This document shows, piece after piece, positions 16,982 to 26,369 of a stretch of DNA of 64,000 nucleotides. Source of the DNA: Thermoanaerobaculia bacterium. GTDB lineage: Bacteria; Acidobacteriota; Thermoanaerobaculia; Multivoradales; J023. The stretch lies in the NCBI GenBank assembly GCA_028066595.1, contig JALCBJ010000022.1, positions 22,878-86,877 of the forward strand. The letters are read 5' to 3'. The notes beneath the pieces were generated by a model, which was not told where the DNA came from, ran no database searches, and worked only from the letters and a program-made list of their open reading frames with translations. A program made the translations under genes and the position numbers. Each line of letters opens with the position of its first letter. Positions within the stretch are counted from its first letter, which is position 1.

Positions 16982-18494
16982 ACACCCAAGAAGCGAAGCC
17001 GTGCTCGCCATCGATCAAGGTACCACCGGGTCGACCGCATTGGTGTTCGGGCGCGATGGTCAGATCCTTGGTCGCGCCTATTCCGAGTTCACCCAACACT
17101 TCCCGAAGCCGGGCTGGGTCGAGCACGACCCGGACGAGATCTGGCAGGTCTCCCTTCGGGTCATGGCGACCGCTTTGGCACAGGCGGGTCTGGAGCAGGA
17201 GGCCATCGCGGCGATCGGTATTACCAATCAACGCGAGACCACGGTGGTATGGGATCGCGAGTCCGGCAGGCCGGTGCACAATGCCGTCGTCTGGCAAAGC
17301 CGCCAGACTGCCGAGATCTGCGAACGTCTGCGTCGGGAGGGCCATGAATCGCTGTTCCGCGAGCGGACCGGGTTGGTCCTCGACGCCTACTTCTCCGGAA
17401 CCAAGATTCGCTGGATCCTCGACCGCGACGAGCGTCTACAGAAAAAGGCCGAGGCCGGTGAGTTGTTGTTCGGAACCATCGATACCTGGCTACTGTGGAA
17501 GCTGACCGGCGGCAAGGTCCACAAGACCGAGCCCACGAATGCGTCGCGCACCCTGCTCTTCGACATCCATCGCCGCCGGTGGGACGACGACATCCTGGAC
17601 ATCCTGGGAATCCCTCGGGCCATGCTGCCCAGCGTCACCTCGGGCAGCTCTGAAATCTTCGGCGAAACCGTAGTCCTCTCCACCGACAGCTCGGGCGAGG
17701 TTCCGGGCGGAATCCCCATTTCGGGGATCGCAGGCGATCAACAGTCCGCGCTCTACGGTCAGGGCTGCTGGCGCCCAGGCCAGGCCAAGAATACCTACGG
17801 CACCGGGTGCTTCCTGCTCATGAACATGGGCGACCAAAATGCCCTCTCCGAGGGTGGCCTGCTGACGACACTGGGCTGCGACGAAGATGGTCAGCCCGTC
17901 TACTGCCTCGAAGGCTCGGTATTCACGGCCGGCGCAGCCGTGCAATGGCTGCGCGACGAGCTTCAGCTGGTCAGCTCTGCCGCCGACACCGAGGGCTTCG
18001 CGCGATCGATCGACAGCACCGACGGCGTCTACGTGGTGCCTGCTTTCTCCGGTCTCGGTGCACCCTATTGGGACATGGAGGCGCGTGGCACCATCGTCGG
18101 ACTGACACGGGGATCGAGTCGCGCCCACCTGATCCGGGCGGTCCTCGAGTCCATCGCGTACCAGACCCGCGACGTCCTGGACGTCATGAATCAGGACTCG
18201 GGCATTCCCATCACCGAGTTGCGGGTGGATGGCGGTGCGGCCGCCAACGACTTCCTGATGCAATTCCAGAGTGACATCACCGGTATTCCGGTAGATCGGC
18301 CGGCAATCGTCGAGACCACGGCCATGGGGGCGGCGTTCCTCGCAGGCCTGGCGACAGGCCTCTGGTCCGCTCCCGAAGAGCTCGCCCACGTCCGACGGAA
18401 AGAGCGTCGGTTCGAGCCAAGGATGGACATCGAACAGCGCCAGGAGCTGTACAAGGGATGGAAGCAGGCGGTACGCCGAGCGCTCCATAGATGA
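16974..18494 (+). CDS. glpK: Glycerol kinase
   Basis: 506 residues, the usual length. FGGY-family landmarks are all present: '[14 protein letters not shown]' (phosphate-1), '[12 protein letters not shown]', '[17 protein letters not shown]' (phosphate-2), '[12 protein letters not shown]' and '[20 protein letters not shown]' (adenosine). It converts glycerol and ATP to sn-glycerol-3-phosphate in the cytoplasm. The GTG start overlaps the acyltransferase gene by eight bases. No glycerol facilitator or GlpD is adjacent. Confidence 0.96.
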   Translation: MPRHPRSEAVLAIDQGTTGSTALVFGRDGQILGRAYSEFTQHFPKPGWVEHDPDEIWQVSLRVMATALAQAGLEQEAIAAIGITNQRETTVVWDRESGRPVHNAVVWQSRQTAEICERLRREGHESLFRERTGLVLDAYFSGTKIRWILDRDERLQKKAEAGELLFGTIDTWLLWKLTGGKVHKTEPTNASRTLLFDIHRRRWDDDILDILGIPRAMLPSVTSGSSEIFGETVVLSTDSSGEVPGGIPISGIAGDQQSALYGQGCWRPGQAKNTYGTGCFLLMNMGDQNALSEGGLLTTLGCDEDGQPVYCLEGSVFTAGAAVQWLRDELQLVSSAADTEGFARSIDSTDGVYVVPAFSGLGAPYWDMEARGTIVGLTRGSSRAHLIRAVLESIAYQTRDVLDVMNQDSGIPITELRVDGGAAANDFLMQFQSDITGIPVDRPAIVETTAMGAAFLAGLATGLWSAPEELAHVRRKERRFEPRMDIEQRQELYKGWKQAVRRALHR

Positions 18495-18680
18495 TGCCCT
18501 GGCTCTGACCGATCGGAACTCCCAGGTCGTAGGACCGACGAGTCGGGTCGGGTGACCGCTTAGTTCCTACATCGGGTGACGTGACAACGGTAGGCCGCCG
18601 AATTCTCGCCTGGAGGCCTGTCTCCGGGTCTCCCCATCGAGCGAGATATCCTGGCAGTCAAAGATCCTAGGAGTTCCATC

Positions 18681-18947
18681 ATGTGCAGGAACATCCGTAC
18701 TCTCTTCAACTTCGATCCCCCTGCGACCGACGAAGAGATCCACGCCGCGTCTCTACAATTCGTTCGCAAGATCAGCGGTTTCACGCGACCGTCGAAGATC
18801 AATACGGAACCCTTCGAGCGAGCGGTGGACGAAGTGTCGAAGATCGCCACCGATCTGCTGGCGGAGCTCGTGACGTCCGCACCGACCAAGGACCGCGAGG
18901 TCGAGGCCGCAAAAGCGAGGGCACGAGCCGCGAAACGATTCGCCTGA
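18681..18947 (+). CDS. DUF2277 family small protein
   Basis: 88 residues beginning MCRNIRTLFNFDPPATDEEI, the signature of the DUF2277 family, small soluble helical proteins of unknown role found across many bacteria. 'AASLQFVRKISGFTRPS' is the conserved central helix. A GGAG Shine-Dalgarno precedes the ATG. The 186-bp region before it holds no recognisable RNA or terminator. Confidence 0.9.
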   Translation: MCRNIRTLFNFDPPATDEEIHAASLQFVRKISGFTRPSKINTEPFERAVDEVSKIATDLLAELVTSAPTKDREVEAAKARARAAKRFA

Positions 18948-18995
18948 AAGCAGTTGGCCGCCGAATACCGTCTCGCGTCGGGCGTATCGTGAAAA

Positions 18996-19973
18996 ATGGC
19001 ACTTCTAGAGCGACTCCTGGACAACCGCGCGAAGGCGTTTATCGTCGATGTGATCACCTTTGGATTCCTCTGGACGCTGGTGGACAACACTGTGATCCGT
19101 CCCTTGCCGCCCTGGGTTCTGGCACTCGGGGTCTCTCTTGCGTTCGCAACGTACTTCGCAATCTTCGAAGGGATGGGAAGAATCCGCGCGAGTCCAGGCA
19201 AGCGCATTTTCAAGTTGCGGGTAATCCACCACGATGGGAGTCGACCTTCGATACAAGTCGCCTTTCTACGAGCTCTCGTCCTGACCCCTGTCCTGGGCAC
19301 CGTGGCATTCGATGTCCTCTATGAGCCCCTCGTCTCTCTACTTCTAGCCGGCACTCCCTGGATCTTTCTTGCGATCGCCATTTCACTTCCCGCCGCGTTG
19401 CTCGTCTGGAACGCGGTTTTCGCGACCCGAATCGATCATGGCGCCCTGATCCAGGACGGCCTCTTCGCCACCCGTGTCGTCGCAATCGAACCGCTGTCGG
19501 ACAGTGAAGCAACGACTTCTGAAACAGAGCCAGTCTCCGAAAGGCCGTGGTCATGGACGCTATTCGCTCTGGTCTTCGTGCTCTCGCTCCCGCTGGGATT
19601 TACGTTGGCACCGGGTTCGAAGTACATGGTGCGGGAACAGAGGATTCAACAGGAGATCGGGAACCAGGCGCAGCTTAGAACGTACGTCCGGCTGGGCTCC
19701 GAAGAACGACCTCGACCCTTCGACAGTCGTCCGGGACGGGATCTGGTCATCCGCGTTCGGATTCCACACCTTGCCTGGGACGACATCGATGGCGAGAACA
19801 TCGCGGAACTCGCGTGGAAGAGTGCTGAGGCGAATCCCAACGGGTATGGCGGTGGTGTCGTCGAACTTTGGTCTGGCTTTCCTGGGTTCTTCTGGGGATA
19901 CTTCTGGCAACTCGTACCATTCCTTCAGGATCCCAAACCGAGCCAAAGGTACGAGTTCTCCAACACATCCTAG
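18996..19973 (+). CDS. RDD-family membrane protein
   Basis: 325 residues. The first ~170 residues form the RDD domain: 'DNRAKAFIVDVITFGFLW', 'GMGRIRASPGKRIFKLRVI' and 'RALVLTPVL', with the Arg-Asp-Asp pattern across three membrane helices. A further helix near 185-205 leads to a soluble, probably periplasmic, C-terminal part. RDD proteins have been linked to sodium or osmolyte transport, but most remain uncharacterised. It follows DUF2277 by 48 bases and converges on the VRR-NUC gene with a 10-base gap. Confidence 0.8.
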   Translation: MALLERLLDNRAKAFIVDVITFGFLWTLVDNTVIRPLPPWVLALGVSLAFATYFAIFEGMGRIRASPGKRIFKLRVIHHDGSRPSIQVAFLRALVLTPVLGTVAFDVLYEPLVSLLLAGTPWIFLAIAISLPAALLVWNAVFATRIDHGALIQDGLFATRVVAIEPLSDSEATTSETEPVSERPWSWTLFALVFVLSLPLGFTLAPGSKYMVREQRIQQEIGNQAQLRTYVRLGSEERPRPFDSRPGRDLVIRVRIPHLAWDDIDGENIAELAWKSAEANPNGYGGGVVELWSGFPGFFWGYFWQLVPFLQDPKPSQRYEFSNTS

Positions 19974-19983
19974 GCAGCGCGAC

Positions 19984-21696
19984 CTAGGCACCGGATTTCC
20001 AGCTCACCTTCGCGACCTGTGCCGGGATCCCCACCTCTTCGAAGTAATCGATCCATGCCTTCTGCTCAGCACGCAGCTGATCACCCGGCCCTTTGACTTC
20101 CCACAGCTCGAATCGCGGTCCGGACCCGTCCGCCTTCTCTGCGGTGACCAGCAGGTCAGGTAGACCGCGACGGTAGCGTCCCAAGTCACGGCTCAGGCGA
20201 TCTGCGACGAGCGCGAGATCCCGACCTCGCACCAGATCCATCGCTTGGAGCAGAGTCTCCTGGACTTCGGGATGCCAGACGACGAGGCTGGAGGCGATGC
20301 CCTGCTTCTCCTCGTATACCGGCATCAAGAACGATCGCAGGTCGTCGTGGCCATGCAGCTCCTCCAACCTCTGTGAGACGGCGGTTTCGCGACGGCGTCG
20401 GAAGTCGGCCGTGTACAGATCGAGCGGACCGGTCTGGAAAGGATGCTCGAATACGCCCGGTAGTGGCTCGAAGACGACATCCCAGAACGCGAGGCCGAAG
20501 AGGCTTCGCCACAGCCAGTTCTCCGTACGCAACGCCATGCGACCCTGCGACTCCAGGTGCTCCACCACCAGCGACTCCACCGCTGTGCCCGGATCGGGCG
20601 CGATCTCCAGCTCCATGACGCGACGCTTGCGTCGCGGTGCGCCGGGACCTAGGCCGAGCTTTCGATCGAGCCGACGTCCGATGACGCGGGCGGCGTCGCG
20701 CTCCGCCTCGTCGTATGGCTCCTCCGCCAGGGTCGTGCAGAGTCCGTGCGCCTCGTCGAGCCGCTCGAGGCGCTCCAGGACGCGAACCCGACGTTCTCTC
20801 GACGGTGGCGCCTCCGCCGATTCATAGATCGCAAGCGCCTCCTCGCTCCGTCCGCAGCGTTCGAGCTCGCGCCCGAGCCCGTTCAGCAATCGGTCGAGTT
20901 GCGGCTTCGCGTTCGGATGCAGACCCTTCAGGCCCCACGCATCGCCCGATAGCAAGTGCTCCGCGATTCCGAGCGCTTCGTCGACGAGTCCGCCCGCCAA
21001 CAAGTCGTGCACGGAGTGTCGATACTCGCGCAGAACCAGCGCGTGATCGATCTCCTGCCGCTGATCGAAGAGCCTGAGCCGACGGTCCAAGGGATAGTCC
21101 TCATATCGAACGATGCCGAGATCACGAATCACGAGCTCGCTGAGGTCCTGGCCCAGGTTGCCGAAGAAGAGCAGCCGGTACACCAGGATGACCTCCACGC
21201 CCACAGGGCGAACGATCGGGAACCGATCCCTGGCCACCCGTAGCGCCTGCGGCTGATCCGCCAGGCCCGACTCGATCTCGCCCCGCCGAAGAGTCGCTAC
21301 CGCTCGGTCGGCACCGAGCACGGCGGCGACATCCACAAGCTCCGCCTTGCGCAGAGTTGCCAAGACCTCCTCTGGTTCGGCGTCCCGAGCACCATCGAGG
21401 AGGCCCGCCTGCAGCAGCTCTTCCGTCGCCGCCACCAGGTCCGGCACGTCCTCGTAAGAGAGCAGATCGACGCGAAAGCAGGGCCCCTTGCGAGAGATCA
21501 AGCGGACGTAGAGCCTGCGACACGGATCAGGCAGCTCGTCGAAAGTGGCAGCGAAGTCCAGCTCCTCCGGCCGGAGCAGATCGTCGTAGCGTTCTCTGAC
21601 CGTGTCGAGAACCGTCTGAAAGTTGTCTACATAGTAGCCATCGGCGAGCAGCACCTCATCCCGCGGAGTGTCCGATCGACGCTCCCCTACGGGCAC
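19984..21696 (-). CDS. FAN1-like VRR-NUC domain nuclease
   Basis: 570 residues. The C-terminal 'GLPDLLVTAEKADGSGPRFE' (from residue 511) and 'LWEVKGPGDQLRAEQKAWID' give the PD-(D/E)xK VRR-NUC core: D514, E533 and K535. The N-terminal ~130 residues match the SAP-like/winged-helix start of FAN1 ('LDELPDPCRRLYVRLISRKG'-type) and the middle is TPR-like helices. FAN1 homologues cut near interstrand crosslinks and 5' flaps; bacterial versions process crosslink damage in vitro. All catalytic residues appear intact. The neighbour prfC (50 bases upstream, same strand) has no known link to repair. Confidence 0.88.
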   Translation of the reverse strand: MPVGERRSDTPRDEVLLADGYYVDNFQTVLDTVRERYDDLLRPEELDFAATFDELPDPCRRLYVRLISRKGPCFRVDLLSYEDVPDLVAATEELLQAGLLDGARDAEPEEVLATLRKAELVDVAAVLGADRAVATLRRGEIESGLADQPQALRVARDRFPIVRPVGVEVILVYRLLFFGNLGQDLSELVIRDLGIVRYEDYPLDRRLRLFDQRQEIDHALVLREYRHSVHDLLAGGLVDEALGIAEHLLSGDAWGLKGLHPNAKPQLDRLLNGLGRELERCGRSEEALAIYESAEAPPSRERRVRVLERLERLDEAHGLCTTLAEEPYDEAERDAARVIGRRLDRKLGLGPGAPRRKRRVMELEIAPDPGTAVESLVVEHLESQGRMALRTENWLWRSLFGLAFWDVVFEPLPGVFEHPFQTGPLDLYTADFRRRRETAVSQRLEELHGHDDLRSFLMPVYEEKQGIASSLVVWHPEVQETLLQAMDLVRGRDLALVADRLSRDLGRYRRGLPDLLVTAEKADGSGPRFELWEVKGPGDQLRAEQKAWIDYFEEVGIPAQVAKVSWKSGA

Positions 21697-21745
21697 GCAG
21701 CTGCTTCCTCGCGGGGCCCGAACACCGACGGATCGTCCACGAACG

Positions 21746-23371
21746 CTACCGGACTTGCTCGCGAGTCTTCAGAAATTGGACATCTGGCCAGTCCTCGATC
21801 GCACAGCTGAGCTGCCAGTTGCTCTTCGCCAAATAGACCGGTAGGTCGTGGTGGTCGCTGGCCATCTGTGTCTCGTTGCGAGATTGGAAGCGCTTGAGCT
21901 CCTTGACGTCGTCCGAGATCACCCAACGAGCGGTCTGCATTTGCGTCGACTCGAAGTGCACCGGGACGTCGTACTCGGTACGGATGCGATCGGCCAGGAC
22001 CTCGAATTGCAACGCACCGGCAACCCCGACGATCCAGGTGTTGCCAATGTAGCTCTTGAGCACCAGTGCGGCGCCTTCTTCCGCCAGCTGCTGTAGAGCG
22101 CGCCCGAGATGTTTGGAGCGCAAGGGATCTTCTGGACGGACACGGCGTAGTAGCTCCGGTGCGAAGCTCGGAATGCCTGTGAAGTGCAGATCCTCGCCTT
22201 CCGTGAGGGCGTCGCCGATGTGGAGATCGCCATGATTGGGCACGCCGAGGATGTCGCCGGCATAGGCTTCTTCCGCCAGCTCCCGATCCTGGGCAAGAAA
22301 CAAAACCGGGCTATGCATGGTCATGCTCTTGCCTGAGCGCGGATGGTGCAGCTTCATTCCGCGGCGGAACTGGCCGGAGGCCAGGCGAACGAATGCCAGT
22401 CGATCGCGATGCTTGGGGTCCATATTCGCCTGGATCTTGAACACGAAACCCGCGACGTCCTCTTCCTGCGGTTCGACCGGTCGCTCCTTCGTGGGTTGCG
22501 GTCGGGGCGGCGGCGCCATCTCCACCAAGGCATCGAGGAGTGTCTGTACGCCGAAGCTTTGGAGCGCCGAACCGAAATAGACCGCGGTCATGTTGCCTTC
22601 CAGGTAGCTCTGGCGATCGAACTCCGGGCAGAGTCCCTGGGCCATCTCCACCTCCTCACGCAACGCCGTGACCTCGTTCGCTTCCAGCAACTCGTCCACT
22701 CGTGGGTCGTGTAACCCGTCGACCGTCTCCCCTTCTTGCCTGCGCTCCTTGTCGCCGCGCTCGAGGAGAGCCAGGCGATCGTGCAGGAGCTCGTAGCAGC
22801 CACGGAAGCTTCGCCCCATGCCGATAGGCCAGCTTCCGGGCGTCACGTCGAGCTGCAGGTCCTGCTCGATCTCGTCCATGATCTCGAACGGATCGCGGCC
22901 GTCGCGGTCTAGCTTGTTGACGAACGTCAGGATCGGAACGTCGCGCAAGCGGCAGACCTCGAACAGCTTGCGCGTCTGCGATTCGATGCCCTTTGCGGCG
23001 TCGAGCACCATGACGGCCGAATCGACAGCGGTGAGGGTGCGGTAGGTGTCCTCAGAAAAGTCCTCGTGACCCGGCGTGTCGAGGAGGTTGAACGTACAGC
23101 CACCGTAGTCGAAGGTCATCACCGATACGGTGACGGAGATACCCCTCTCACGTTCGACCTTCATCCAATCGGATCGCGCCCGGCGACGTTCGCCCCTTGC
23201 CTTGACGGTTCCCGCCAATTGGATGGCTCCACCGTAAAGCAAGAGCTTCTCGGTCAAGGTGGTCTTGCCGGCATCGGGGTGGGAGATGATGGCGAAAGTG
23301 CGCCGGCGCGCGATCTCTCGGCGCAGCTGTTTCTGAACCGGGCCGAGTGCCTCGGGAGTCGTGGTAGCCAT
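21746..23371 (-). CDS. prfC: Peptide chain release factor 3
   Basis: 541 residues, full length. GTPase motifs: 'IISHPDAGKTTLTEKLL' (G1), 'ERERGISVTVSVMTF' (switch I/G2), 'LLDTPGHEDFSED' (G3), 'TFVNKLDRDGRDP' (G4). The RF3-specific stretch 'RSDWMKVERERGIS' and C-terminal domain 'GALQFEVLADRIRTEYDVPV' separate it from EF-G and LepA. It recycles RF1/RF2 from ribosomes after termination. Acidobacterial genomes variably carry it. Confidence 0.97.
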   Translation of the reverse strand: MATTTPEALGPVQKQLRREIARRRTFAIISHPDAGKTTLTEKLLLYGGAIQLAGTVKARGERRRARSDWMKVERERGISVTVSVMTFDYGGCTFNLLDTPGHEDFSEDTYRTLTAVDSAVMVLDAAKGIESQTRKLFEVCRLRDVPILTFVNKLDRDGRDPFEIMDEIEQDLQLDVTPGSWPIGMGRSFRGCYELLHDRLALLERGDKERRQEGETVDGLHDPRVDELLEANEVTALREEVEMAQGLCPEFDRQSYLEGNMTAVYFGSALQSFGVQTLLDALVEMAPPPRPQPTKERPVEPQEEDVAGFVFKIQANMDPKHRDRLAFVRLASGQFRRGMKLHHPRSGKSMTMHSPVLFLAQDRELAEEAYAGDILGVPNHGDLHIGDALTEGEDLHFTGIPSFAPELLRRVRPEDPLRSKHLGRALQQLAEEGAALVLKSYIGNTWIVGVAGALQFEVLADRIRTEYDVPVHFESTQMQTARWVISDDVKELKRFQSRNETQMASDHHDLPVYLAKSNWQLSCAIEDWPDVQFLKTREQVR

Positions 23372-23385
23372 AGCGAGCTGGTGCC

Positions 23386-23691
23386 TCAGGATTCGAGCTC
23401 TTCGAGCCGCTCGATGCGATCGATCAGAGCCAGAGCTACGTGGGCAACGGTGCCGAAGAGTGCTTCGGCTCGTTCACGATCCAAACCTGCATCAGCGAGA
23501 CGGCGGAAGATCCCCACGTTGCGCCGTAAGGAACTGTCGACGTCCGACGGGTCGAGTCCCATATCGGCCAACACCGATTGACTCGAGGCAGATGGGGATG
23601 CCAACTCGGCGAGGACCCGGCGAAGCGCGGCAGCGGCTTCGTAGCCGTGCAATCCCGATTCTGCCAAGACGCTGAGGGCGGCACAGTTCAT
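23386..23691 (-). CDS. Small protein resembling a phage tail tape-measure segment
   Basis: 101 residues. 'NCAALSVLAESGLHGYEAAAALRRVLAELASPS' followed by 'LADMGLD' and then 'LADAGLDRERAEALFGTVAHVALALI' has the order and spacing of a helical segment common in tape-measure proteins (A-L-x-x-L-A-x-x-G-x-x-G-x-E-A...LRR-x-L...LA-x-P-S...LFG-x-x-A). Tape-measure proteins are normally 700 residues or more, and no other phage gene lies nearby, so this is either a domesticated fragment or convergent helical composition. It begins 14 bases upstream of prfC on the same strand and could be read with it. Confidence 0.45.
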   Translation of the reverse strand: MNCAALSVLAESGLHGYEAAAALRRVLAELASPSASSQSVLADMGLDPSDVDSSLRRNVGIFRRLADAGLDRERAEALFGTVAHVALALIDRIERLEELES

Positions 23692-23956
23692 CGTATTCGC
23701 GGCGTGGGACGAGGGTGGATCGAAAGAGTAAGAACGGGCGGACTGGGACGTTCTTGTGAGCGAGGTCGGCGAGCGCGTCGAAGGCGCCGAATCAATGAGC
23801 GGATCCGCGCCTGGAAGACGCGTTCGCCGGCCTCATCCTATCCTGGTTCCATCGTCCCCAGACGGTCCAGGATCCAGCGCAATCGTGCTGCGAGAGCCAC
23901 GATTCAGTCCGGCGTCGGAACGTCGACCGAAGCGGAGGAGGCCTTGGAATCGGTAG
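23692..23956. other. Non-coding, apparently decayed stretch
   Basis: No reading frame here shows family resemblance. It sits between the tape-measure-like ORF and the headless amine-oxidase gene, where the N-terminal FAD-binding half of the oxidase would be expected. I found no trace of that half in any frame. Confidence 0.5.
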
Positions 23957-23989
23957 GTTTCGCGCCCATCTCGACACGTCCTCGATCGG

Positions 23990-24643
23990 ATGAGCCAACC
24001 CGACGGTGTGATGGTCTCGTGCCGCGGCAGGCAATACCAGGGTGATGCCGCACTCGTGACCTTTCCGGTCGGCGTCCTGGCGTCCGGAGACATCACGTTC
24101 ACACCGCCTTTGCCCGCGGCCAAGCAACGCGCGATCGCCGATCTGGGCATGGGAGTCCTCGACAAGCTGGCCCTTCGCTTTCCCCGGGCGTTCTGGCAGC
24201 CTTCGCGAGATCTCGTCGCATCCGTGGATCGCCGGCACGGGCACTTCCCGGTCTTTCTCGATCTCTATCGTCACACCGGAGTACCGATCCTGGTGGCCTT
24301 CCACGCCGGCCGGGAAGCGAGACGCCTGCAGTCGAAGGCCGAAGCAGCCGTCGTTCGAGACGCGATGGTCGTTCTTCGCCGCATCTTTGGACGCGGCGTC
24401 CCCGAGCCCGAGGCGGTGGTCCGGAGCACCTGGGCCGCCGACCCCTTCTCTCGTGGCTCCTATTCCTACTTGCCCACGGGCACCTCGGCCGATCTGTTCG
24501 ACCAGCTGGCCGAGCCCTTCGAGCGTTTGTTCTTCGCAGGCGAAGCCACGAACCGGACCCACCTGGCGACGGTCCACGGTGCCTATCTGAGCGGTTTGCG
24601 AGAAGCCGAGCGCATCGCCAAGTCGCTACCTCGCTTCGCCTGA
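23990..24643 (+). pseudogene. C-terminal half of a flavin amine oxidase
   Basis: 217 residues covering only the substrate-binding and C-terminal parts of a flavin monoamine oxidase/polyamine oxidase-like protein: 'ALVTFPVGVLASGDITFTPPLP', 'GMGVLDKLALRFPRAFWQP', 'SRGSYSYLPTGTSADLFDQL' and the closing FAD contact 'LFFAGEATNRTHLATVHGAY'. The N-terminal dinucleotide-binding GxGxxG and ~200 residues are missing; the frame is open only back to a TAG at 23954. Without the FAD-binding head it should be inactive. It reads toward the deformylase fusion with 29 bases between. Confidence 0.8.
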
Positions 24644-24672
24644 TCGTCCGCCTGCGCGCGTAGACTGGGTCG

Positions 24673-26154
24673 ATGAACGCAATTCGTACCCAAGGCGATC
24701 CGATTCTGCAGCAGCCCTGCGAGCCGGTATCCGCCCAGGACGTCGACCTCGCCGCAGAGGCCGAAGCCTGCCACGAGGCGTTGGCACTGTTTCGGGCCGA
24801 GCACGGATTCGGCAGGGCCATCGCTGCACCCCAGCTCGGCTTCGCCAAACGCTTCGTCTGCCTGAACCTCGGAGCGACACCGTTCACCGTGATCAACCCC
24901 GAGATCACCTGGCGAAGCGAAGAGAAGTTCGAGGTCTGGGACGATTGCCTGAGCTTGCCGGACATCGTCGTGCGTGTAGAGCGTCATCGCTCCATCTCCT
25001 TGACCTACGTCGACGACCGAGGCAGACGTCGCACGTGGGAACGCCTTCCCGAAGACATGAGCGAGCTGCTGCAACATGAGATCGACCACCTCGATGGCAT
25101 CCTGATGACACAGCGCGCCGCCGGATCCGACGCCGTGCGGCCGATATCCGAGCACGCTGACCTGGTAGGAGCCGAGCGACGCGAACACCGTCTCTCGCTG
25201 CCGGCCATCGCGAGGGCGGCCGAAGCGGTAGACCCCGTCTTCCTCCACTCTCCGCAGTTCGAAAGCGAGTCGCTGTCCGCCGAGCTCGCCTGTTCCCTGA
25301 CATTGAAGGTAGAGACCGTCAATCCGATCCGATGTTTCAAAGGACGAGGTGCGGACTATTTCGTTGCGGACCTGGTGCAGAGAGGCGACGAGCGGCCTCT
25401 CGTGTGCGCCAGCGCCGGCAACTTCGGACAGGCCATGGCCTATGCCTGTGGCAAGCACGGGCGCCCACTGACCGTCTTCGCCGCCACCACGGCCAACACC
25501 TTGAAAATCGAACGAATGAAAGCCCTGGGCGCTGAGGTCCGACTCGCCGGTCGTGACTTCGACGCCGCCAAAGATGCAGCGCGCGAGTTCGCGCAGCAGC
25601 GGGGTGCGCTGTGGGTCGAGGACGGGCGCGAGCCTGCGATCAGTGAGGGAGCCGGTAGCCTGGCCGTCGAGCTCCTGGCGAGAGACGACGCTTTCGACGA
25701 TCTGCTCGTACCCCTCGGCAACGGCGCGCTACTGGCCGGCGTCGGCCGCTGGTTCCGGGCAGCCTCGCCAGCCACCCGAATCGTCGGTGTCTGCAGCACC
25801 GGGGCCGACGCCATGGCCCGTTCGTGGCGCGAGGGTCGGATTGTCCAAGGCGACTCGGTTCGGACCATTGCGGATGGCATCGGCGTTCGCGTGCCCGTAC
25901 CCGAAGCCCTCGCCGACCTGGAAGGCCTGATCGACGACGTGGTGCTGGTGGACGACGAGGCGATCCTCCGCGCGATGCGACTGATCTTCGACCACACCGG
26001 ACTTCTCACGGAGCCAGCAGCGGCGGTCGGCGTGGCGGTACCACTGACGGACACCCGCTTCGTCGGGAGCCGCGTCGCGACGATCTTGACCGGCGGCAAC
26101 ATGACGGTCGAAGAGACCGAGAGTCGACTGTTTCGACGGAGGATCGAACGCTGA
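24673..26154 (+). CDS. Peptide deformylase fused to a PLP-dependent (threonine dehydratase/synthase-like) enzyme
   Basis: 493 residues in one uninterrupted frame. Residues 1-165 are a peptide deformylase: 'GRAIAAPQLGF' (motif 1), 'WDDCLSLPD' with metal ligand C92 (motif 2, DDCLS instead of EGCLS) and 'LQHEIDHLDGILM' with H135, E136 and H139 (motif 3). Residues 180-493 are a fold-type II PLP enzyme: 'NPIRCFKGRGADYF' with Schiff-base K223, 'CASAGNFGQAMAYA', the phosphate loop 'VPLGNGALLAGVG' (347-358) and 'ILTGGN'. Both halves keep the key residues. Predicted activities are deformylation and Thr/Ser dehydration or a related beta-replacement. I do not recall this pairing as an established architecture. 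It may share a transcript with the amine-oxidase remnant. Confidence 0.88.
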   Translation: MNAIRTQGDPILQQPCEPVSAQDVDLAAEAEACHEALALFRAEHGFGRAIAAPQLGFAKRFVCLNLGATPFTVINPEITWRSEEKFEVWDDCLSLPDIVVRVERHRSISLTYVDDRGRRRTWERLPEDMSELLQHEIDHLDGILMTQRAAGSDAVRPISEHADLVGAERREHRLSLPAIARAAEAVDPVFLHSPQFESESLSAELACSLTLKVETVNPIRCFKGRGADYFVADLVQRGDERPLVCASAGNFGQAMAYACGKHGRPLTVFAATTANTLKIERMKALGAEVRLAGRDFDAAKDAAREFAQQRGALWVEDGREPAISEGAGSLAVELLARDDAFDDLLVPLGNGALLAGVGRWFRAASPATRIVGVCSTGADAMARSWREGRIVQGDSVRTIADGIGVRVPVPEALADLEGLIDDVVLVDDEAILRAMRLIFDHTGLLTEPAAAVGVAVPLTDTRFVGSRVATILTGGNMTVEETESRLFRRRIER

Positions 26155-26369
26155 TCCCCGCCAGCGCTGGCCTTGGAGGCCGATGCCAACGCTCGAAGAC
26201 GACGGACACTTGACCGCGCAATCCGCTCTTGATCTAGTGTTCCGACTGTCTCCAGAGCGCTGCGCTGGCGGCGCAGACCCACCGTCGAGAGGCGCTGCAG
26301 CGGGAGATCTTCAATCACGCTCGGCCTGGGCTTGGAGGACAAGGGCGCCTTTAGACAAGAAAGGTCGCC

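Noticed and set aside
23386..23691. A prophage
   Set aside because: Only one short tape-measure-like ORF; no integrase, capsid, terminase or portal gene within the window.
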